This document shows, one piece after another, positions 6,255-9,944 of a stretch of DNA of 9,944 nucleotides. Source of the DNA: Christensenella sp. UBA7868 (GTDB taxonomy: Bacteria > Bacillota > Clostridia > Christensenellales > UBA1242); assembly GCA_002501285.1 (NCBI GenBank), contig DLSG01000086.1:4462-14405 (forward strand), read 5' to 3'. Each line of letters begins with the position of its first letter. The stretch's first letter is position 1. The notes under the pieces were generated by a model, which searched no databases, was not told where the DNA came from, and was given only the letters and a program-made list of their open reading frames with translations. The translations under genes were made by a program, and so were the position numbers.

Positions 6255-7733
6255 CTAATCTGCATAACCAAAGTTTACAGCATTTGCGGTAAATGAAATT
6301 TTTGTTTCTACCCCATCTCGCATAACAGTGTAAACAACATTATCGCCCACTTTAATTTTTAACGCCAAATCAATTGCATTAAACATACGATTAACTTTAT
6401 ATGTTGTATCATTAATAGTAATAGATTTTAATTGGTCATTAACTTTAAAACCAGCACTTTCACCAACACTTCCTGCTGTTACACTTGAAATTGCAACTTG
6501 TTCTACGATTTTTGTTGTTTTTGTGCTTTCATTATATTCCGCACGAGAAGCATTTATGGTCAATGTTAAACCCACAGTTATTTTATAAACTTTATTAGTT
6601 GCACTTTTTTCAAAGTTATAAATTAAATTGTCAGCAACATTCAAAGCAATATCTTTTGGAATAGCATAAGCAATATTTTCAATTTCAGAATCAACAATTT
6701 TAGCATTTACAATTCCAATTAATTCACCATGCTCGTTAAACAATCCGCCACCAGAATTTCCAGAGTTAATTGCAGTGTCAATTCTTAAAGTTCTAAAAGT
6801 AACAGTTGTTTTTTCGTCAGCACCTGTCATTGTTATATATTCGCTTTCCACGCTAACGATACCTTCAGTAACACTTATTCCCTCTGCTTCTGGATTTCCA
6901 ATTGCAATTGCTGTATCACCTACAACATATTCGTCACTAATTGTTACTTGCCTTGCACTACTATTTTTTAAAAGGCTATTATTAGTTATTTTTAAAACTG
7001 CAATATCGTAATTTAAACTTCCACCAACATATTCACATTCGATAGCGTCATTTGAGTATTCCACAATTGGATAGCCGTTTGTGTTATAAACATAATTCCC
7101 ATTAGCATCTGTTTTATAAGCAACATTAACTAAACTGCCATACAAAAATACTCGAGTAGTACCTATTTTTGAATTTACGCCTTCTTCATTATAAACTACA
7201 TGATAATTTGTTATAATGTAAGCATCACCTTTTTCTTTATCAAGTTTGTAAATTACGCCACTTCCCGCACTAACGCTTGTTGTTTTTACATCTTTTGTTC
7301 CAAAAAATCCAACTGGTTCTTGTGTAATTACTTGAAATTCACTATAAACACTTACGCTTGACAAAATAGCCGTGTTTATAGACGCTGTTTTATCACTTGT
7401 TTTAATTTCTAAACTTAAATATTCTTTCAAAAATTCATCAAAACTTTTAGTATATCCTCTTTCAACCAAAGCATTATAAATTTGATTTATTGTAACCGAC
7501 TGCGCATCTTTTCCGTCATAGCCGTTTCTACCATTTGTTACAGTAAAAGTTGAAGTTGTGTTGTCGGAATAAGTGATTGTATAAGTGTCAACAAGCCCAT
7601 TTGTTGAAGTTTTTTCTATCCCAACAATATTTCGGCTGTTAATTACAATATTACAAGCCGAAAGCATAAAAATTGAAGGAATTAGCACTAAAACAAAAAC
7701 AAAATATTTAACAAACCTTTTAAATTTTTCCAT
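6255..7733 (-). CDS. htrA: HtrA/DegP-like serine protease, predicted lipoprotein with PDZ domain
   Basis: 492 residues. Residues 1-27 are a lipoprotein signal: a basic start (MEKFKRFVKY), a hydrophobic core and the lipobox LSAC (24-27), so the mature protein should be anchored outside the membrane at Cys27. Residues 38-106 form a small module with YTITYSDNTTSTFTVTNG and GYDGKDA, ending in a helical FDEFLKEYL. The trypsin-like domain (about 120-375) shows the triad: His178 in TNYHVV, Asp243 in YDIAVL and Ser327 in GNSGGG. The oxyanion and core motifs VGDTAIAIGNP (271-281) are also present. A PDZ domain covers about 385-485 (AGFKVNDQLKSI). Family knowledge: HtrA proteases degrade or refold damaged exported proteins under envelope stress. 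HtrA of Bacillota is more often a single-span membrane protein, so lipid anchoring is a variation. The ribosome binding site GGAGG (7738-7742) precedes the ATG. It is a monocistronic unit with its own promoter and terminator. Confidence 0.92.
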   Translation of the reverse strand: MEKFKRFVKYFVFVLVLIPSIFMLSACNIVINSRNIVGIEKTSTNGLVDTYTITYSDNTTSTFTVTNGRNGYDGKDAQSVTINQIYNALVERGYTKSFDEFLKEYLSLEIKTSDKTASINTAILSSVSVYSEFQVITQEPVGFFGTKDVKTTSVSAGSGVIYKLDKEKGDAYIITNYHVVYNEEGVNSKIGTTRVFLYGSLVNVAYKTDANGNYVYNTNGYPIVEYSNDAIECEYVGGSLNYDIAVLKITNNSLLKNSSARQVTISDEYVVGDTAIAIGNPEAEGISVTEGIVSVESEYITMTGADEKTTVTFRTLRIDTAINSGNSGGGLFNEHGELIGIVNAKIVDSEIENIAYAIPKDIALNVADNLIYNFEKSATNKVYKITVGLTLTINASRAEYNESTKTTKIVEQVAISSVTAGSVGESAGFKVNDQLKSITINDTTYKVNRMFNAIDLALKIKVGDNVVYTVMRDGVETKISFTANAVNFGYAD

Positions 7734-7750
7734 CTTCCCTCCAAGAATTT

Positions 7751-7777
7751 TTAATTAAACAAAAAAAGTTTAATTAA
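7751..7777 (-). repeat. Perfect 10-bp inverted repeat in the protease leader
   Basis: TTAATTAAAC (7751-7760) and GTTTAATTAA (7768-7777) are perfect reverse complements around a 7-base A (or T) run. It lies between the predicted promoter and the ribosome binding site, about 8 bases upstream of the latter. It could be an mRNA hairpin at the 5' end or a dyad operator for a repressor. Confidence 0.6.
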
Positions 7778-7790
7778 TATTTATTAATTA

Positions 7791-7818
7791 ATTTTAACAC
7801 AATTTTAAATTTTTACAA
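7791..7818 (-). promoter_or_regulatory. Extended -10 promoter of the HtrA-like protease
   Basis: TGTTAAAAT (7791-7799) is a full extended -10 (TG, one base, TAAAAT). A weak -35 TTGTAA (7813-7818, 4 of 6) lies 16 bases further upstream. The inferred start near 7784 yields a leader of about 50 bases that contains the whole inverted repeat. Confidence 0.6.
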
Positions 7819-7874
7819 ACAAATTAGAATATCTTTTAGAAATATTTATTTATGTTCATATTTATTTTCTTTCA

Positions 7875-7911
7875 AACAAAAAAATCTAAACTAAAATAGT
7901 AGTCTAGATTT
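7875..7911 (-). terminator. Rho-independent terminator after the phosphatase/mutase gene
   Basis: AAATCTAGACT (7901-7911) pairs over 11 bp, with one G-U, with AGTTTAGATTT (7882-7892), loop of 8, followed by a T-rich run. It lies 35 bases past the stop of the upstream gene and separates it from the protease unit. Confidence 0.85.
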
Positions 7912-7946
7912 GTTTTTTTATTTATTTTTATAAAAATTTTTTTAAA

Positions 7947-8489
7947 TTAAAATTTATAACTTTTAATTTCAGCATTTTCAAAAATTTTTAAACTTGAATA
8001 TTTTTTTGCATCAAAAGGTTCATTTCTTAAAATATAATCAATAAATGTAGCGTTTACATTATGGGTTACAATTAAAACATTTTCATAAGGATATTTTTGT
8101 TTTAATGTTTTTAAAAAATCTCTCACTCTAATTTCAACTTCATCAAAGCCTTCCATGCCGAACTCTTTACTTCTTGCGTTTTTGCTTGCAAGTTCAAAAT
8201 CCGTTAAGTTATCTTTACGCTTTCCCGTAAAATACCCTTGGTCAACTTCAATTAGTTTCTGGTCTTTAACTACTTTTACATTGTGATAAAAATTCATTAT
8301 ATTTGCGGTTTGTACTGTTCGCATAAGTGGTGAACAAACAATAATATCAAATTTCTGATTAGCGTATTTTTTTGCTTGATTTTTCACAAGCATAATTCCG
8401 TTTTTGCTTAATCGGTTTTGACTTTGTCCTTGTGTAATTCCTTTTTCATTCCACACTGTTGTTCCATGACGCATAACAAATAAATTCAT
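7947..8489 (-). CDS. Histidine phosphatase / phosphoglycerate-mutase-like protein
   Basis: 180 residues from the chosen start MNLFVMRHGTTVWNEKG. A longer frame adds nine residues (MSNFNLGDI), but that ATG has no ribosome binding site, while AGGAG (8495-8499) stands correctly before this one and the family normally begins right at this beta strand. Family landmarks are RHG at 7-9 (phospho-accepting His8), RTVQTA at 57-62 (Arg57), Glu81 in LIEVDQG, and the second histidine His143 in VTHN. The fold is the small branch of the histidine phosphatase superfamily, which includes cofactor-dependent phosphoglycerate mutase and broad phosphatases such as PhoE and CobC. The length is shorter than the roughly 230-250 residues of glycolytic mutase, so a phosphatase acting on an unknown small substrate is more likely. 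It lies between ftsY and a strong terminator; whether it is co-transcribed with ftsY is unclear because the 177-base gap shows neither a clear terminator nor a clear promoter. Confidence 0.88.
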   Translation of the reverse strand: MNLFVMRHGTTVWNEKGITQGQSQNRLSKNGIMLVKNQAKKYANQKFDIIVCSPLMRTVQTANIMNFYHNVKVVKDQKLIEVDQGYFTGKRKDNLTDFELASKNARSKEFGMEGFDEVEIRVRDFLKTLKQKYPYENVLIVTHNVNATFIDYILRNEPFDAKKYSSLKIFENAEIKSYKF

Positions 8490-8494
8490 AATAT

Positions 8495-8499
8495 CTCCT
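8495..8499 (-). promoter_or_regulatory. Ribosome binding site deciding the phosphatase start
   Basis: AGGAG lies five bases before the ATG at 8487-8489. It falls inside the nine-residue extension of the longer reading frame, which argues that the extension is not translated. Confidence 0.8.
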
Positions 8500-8666
8500 A
8501 AATTAAAGTTTGACATTTTTAGTTATTTTGAAATTAATATTTACCTAAACAAAACCACTAAAAATATTTTAAATATTTTATTTTCATCTATGCATGAATT
8601 GTTTTTATTTGCTTAATAAACATACTCAAACTTTAAAATAATAAAAATTTTTAATTTAACACGAAA

Positions 8667-9551
8667 TTATTCAAATAAAGCATTTACAAAATCTTTTGCA
8701 TCAAACGGAATTAAGTCATCAATTTTTTCGCCAACACCAACAAATTTAACTGGAACTTGAAGGTCGTTAATTATCGGAACAATAACTCCACCTTTGCTTG
8801 TTCCGTCAAGTTTTGTTAAAATCAAGCCGTCAATTCCTATCATCTCATTAAATTCTTTAACTTGACTTAAAGCGTTTTGTCCAGTGGTGGCATCTAAAAC
8901 CAAAATCTTTTTATATTCACATTCTGGATATTTGTTTCCCACAATTTTTGAAATTTTCTTTAATTCTTCCATTAAATTAACTTTATTGTGAAGCCTTCCT
9001 GCCGTGTCAATTAAAAGCACATCACTTTTTCTGGCTTTCATACTTTCAATCGCATCATAAACAACGCTTGCTGGATCTGCCCCTTCAGCGTGTTTTATTA
9101 TTTTAACTTTGCTCCTATCAGCCCATTCGGTTAATTGGTCACTTGCGGCTGCCCTAAAAGTGTCGGCTGCCGCCAAAATAACTTCTTTTTTTTGTTGTTT
9201 AAAAAGTGATGCAAGTTTTCCAATTGTAGTTGTTTTTCCAACACCATTTACACCAATTATTAAATAAACAAGTGGAAAAGTTTCCTCTTCTTCTTCAATT
9301 TCAATTTTTTCACTTATAATTTGTTTTAAAAGTTCTTTTGCTTTCGCACTTTCTTTAATTTTTTCTTTTTTTGCACGAGTTTTTAGTTCGTCAATAATAT
9401 CTTCAGTTGTTATTGCTCCCATATCACTTGAAATTAACACATATTCAAGTTCTTCATAAAACTCATCATTAAGTTCGCTTTTTTTAAAAAGTTCTTTCAG
9501 TTTTTGACTTGTTTTTTTAAGCCCTTCTTTAATTTTACTAAATAACCCCAT
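8667..9551 (-). CDS. ftsY: Signal recognition particle receptor FtsY
   Basis: 294 residues from MGLFSKIKEGLKKTSQKL, the classic FtsY start; a longer frame adds MQKGNF but a good AAAGGAA site precedes this ATG. Residues 1-80 are the helical N domain with an amphipathic membrane-touching first helix. The GTPase (G) domain shows G1 GVNGVGKTTT (100-109), the SRP-specific insertion motif DTFRAAASDQL (130-140), G3 DTAGR (182-186), G4 TKLDG (246-250) and the closing motif GVGEKIDDLIPF (272-283). The protein lacks the long acidic A domain of the enterobacterial form, as is usual in Bacillota. It receives ribosome-nascent-chain complexes from Ffh at the membrane, both GTPases activating each other, and so delivers membrane proteins to SecYEG. 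It follows smc with a 73-base gap, the common smc-ftsY order. ffh is not adjacent downstream, where a phosphatase gene is found instead. Confidence 0.97.
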   Translation of the reverse strand: MGLFSKIKEGLKKTSQKLKELFKKSELNDEFYEELEYVLISSDMGAITTEDIIDELKTRAKKEKIKESAKAKELLKQIISEKIEIEEEEETFPLVYLIIGVNGVGKTTTIGKLASLFKQQKKEVILAAADTFRAAASDQLTEWADRSKVKIIKHAEGADPASVVYDAIESMKARKSDVLLIDTAGRLHNKVNLMEELKKISKIVGNKYPECEYKKILVLDATTGQNALSQVKEFNEMIGIDGLILTKLDGTSKGGVIVPIINDLQVPVKFVGVGEKIDDLIPFDAKDFVNALFE

Positions 9552-9556
9552 AAAAT

Positions 9557-9564
9557 TTCCTTTT
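9557..9564 (-). promoter_or_regulatory. Ribosome binding site deciding the ftsY start
   Basis: AAAAGGAA is placed five bases before the ATG at 9549-9551. It overlaps the codons of the six-residue longer reading, so the MGLFSK start is preferred. Confidence 0.75.
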
Positions 9565-9584
9565 TGCATAATTATTTAAAATTT

Positions 9585-9608
9585 TGAATAAAATAAACAA
9601 TTTATTCA
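9585..9608 (-). other. AT-rich hairpin between smc and ftsY
   Basis: TGAATAAA (9601-9608 on the minus strand) pairs perfectly over 8 bp with TTTATTCA (9585-9592), loop of 8. It contains almost no G-C pairs and is followed by AAAATTTT, not a T run, so it is not a convincing terminator. It may be an intercistronic mRNA feature or chance in AT-rich DNA. Confidence 0.35.
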
Positions 9609-9624
9609 GTTTTATGTATAAAAA

Positions 9625-9944
9625 TTAATGTTTATCGTCTAAATCTACATCACTTAATTTAACAGAAACTATCTTGCTTACGCCTTTTTCCTGCATAGTA
9701 ACACCATACAATCTGTCGGCTAGTTCCATTGTTGGCTTTCTGTGAGTGATTACAATAAATTGAGTTTCACTTGAAAAACGATTTAGATATTTAGCAAATC
9801 TTCCAACGTTTGCATCGTCTAACGCTGCTTCAATTTCGTCAAGCAAGCAAAATGGCATTGGTTTTAATTTTAAAATAGCAAACAAAATTGCAATTGCTGT
9901 TAGTGCTTTCTCGCCACCTGATAGTAACGATAAGTTTTTCAAAC
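9625..9944 (-). CDS. smc: Chromosome segregation protein SMC, C-terminal end (5' part outside window)
   Basis: Only the last 105 residues are present; the reading frame is open to the right edge, so the first visible codon (TTG) is internal and not a start. The fragment shows the C-terminal half of the SMC ATPase head: the ABC signature LSGGE (residues 7-11 of the fragment), Walker B with FCLLDEIEAALDD (31-43, catalytic Glu36), the D-loop LDD, and the switch histidine in VITHRKPTME (64-73). From family knowledge, two SMC heads sandwich ATP, and with ScpA and ScpB the ring compacts and separates chromosomes. The spacing of motifs and the end (KLSDVDLDDKH) match bacterial SMC, not RecN or Rad50. 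The gene continues into ftsY after 73 bases, the usual Bacillota arrangement. The remainder, with hinge and coiled coils, lies outside. Confidence 0.96.
   Translation of the reverse strand, partial: LKNLSLLSGGEKALTAIAILFAILKLKPMPFCLLDEIEAALDDANVGRFAKYLNRFSSETQFIVITHRKPTMELADRLYGVTMQEKGVSKIVSVKLSDVDLDDKH

Noticed and set aside
6775..7011. Plus-strand open frame opposite the protease catalytic region
   Set aside because: It is antisense to well-conserved HtrA motifs (Ser327 and Asp243 regions), so it is not a gene.
8490..8666. Promoter or terminator between ftsY and the phosphatase gene
   Set aside because: Several TAAAAT-like boxes occur but none has a -35 at proper spacing, and no stem followed by a T run is seen; the DNA is too AT-rich to call one.
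9940..9942. TTG as a start codon for the SMC fragment
   Set aside because: The frame stays open to the edge and the SMC family continues upstream for about a thousand residues; this is an internal leucine codon.

Overview
This is a strongly AT-rich chromosomal window from a low-GC Bacillota-type bacterium, probably an uncultured gut-type clostridial or mollicute-related lineage. The evidence is the rplU-prp ribosomal block, the smc-ftsY order, AAGGAGG-type ribosome binding sites, a lipoprotein with an N-terminal module resembling those of gut Firmicutes, and normal TGG tryptophan codons. The species cannot be named from this window. Every supported gene lies on the minus strand, so transcription runs from right to left.

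Reading in the direction of transcription, the window opens with the 3' end of smc (chromosome condensation ATPase), followed by ftsY (SRP receptor GTPase). Next comes a histidine-phosphatase/phosphoglycerate-mutase-like gene that ends at a strong terminator (7875-7911). A separate unit follows: a predicted lipoprotein of the HtrA/trypsin-PDZ type with its own extended -10 promoter, a perfect inverted repeat in its leader, and a strong terminator (6133-6173).

The middle of the window, about 5 kb (877-5949), holds three tandem paralogues of 596, 526 and 533 residues with 48-51 base gaps and no internal terminator. A single good promoter lies upstream (-35 TTGAAA, 17-base spacer, -10 TAAAAT). 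Each protein has a conserved N-terminal module that I cannot assign to a family, a strand-rich middle, and a C-terminal array of 22-residue leucine-rich repeats of BspA-like type. None has a signal peptide. This cassette is the accessory and least explained part of the window.

After the cassette come a 235-base AT-rich spacer with an odd higher-complexity island (729-810) and a terminator (604-641). Then comes a housekeeping ribosomal unit: a promoter, a structured leader, rplU (L21), and the start of prp (the protease that trims L27), which runs off the left edge. rpmA (L27) would be expected next, outside the window.
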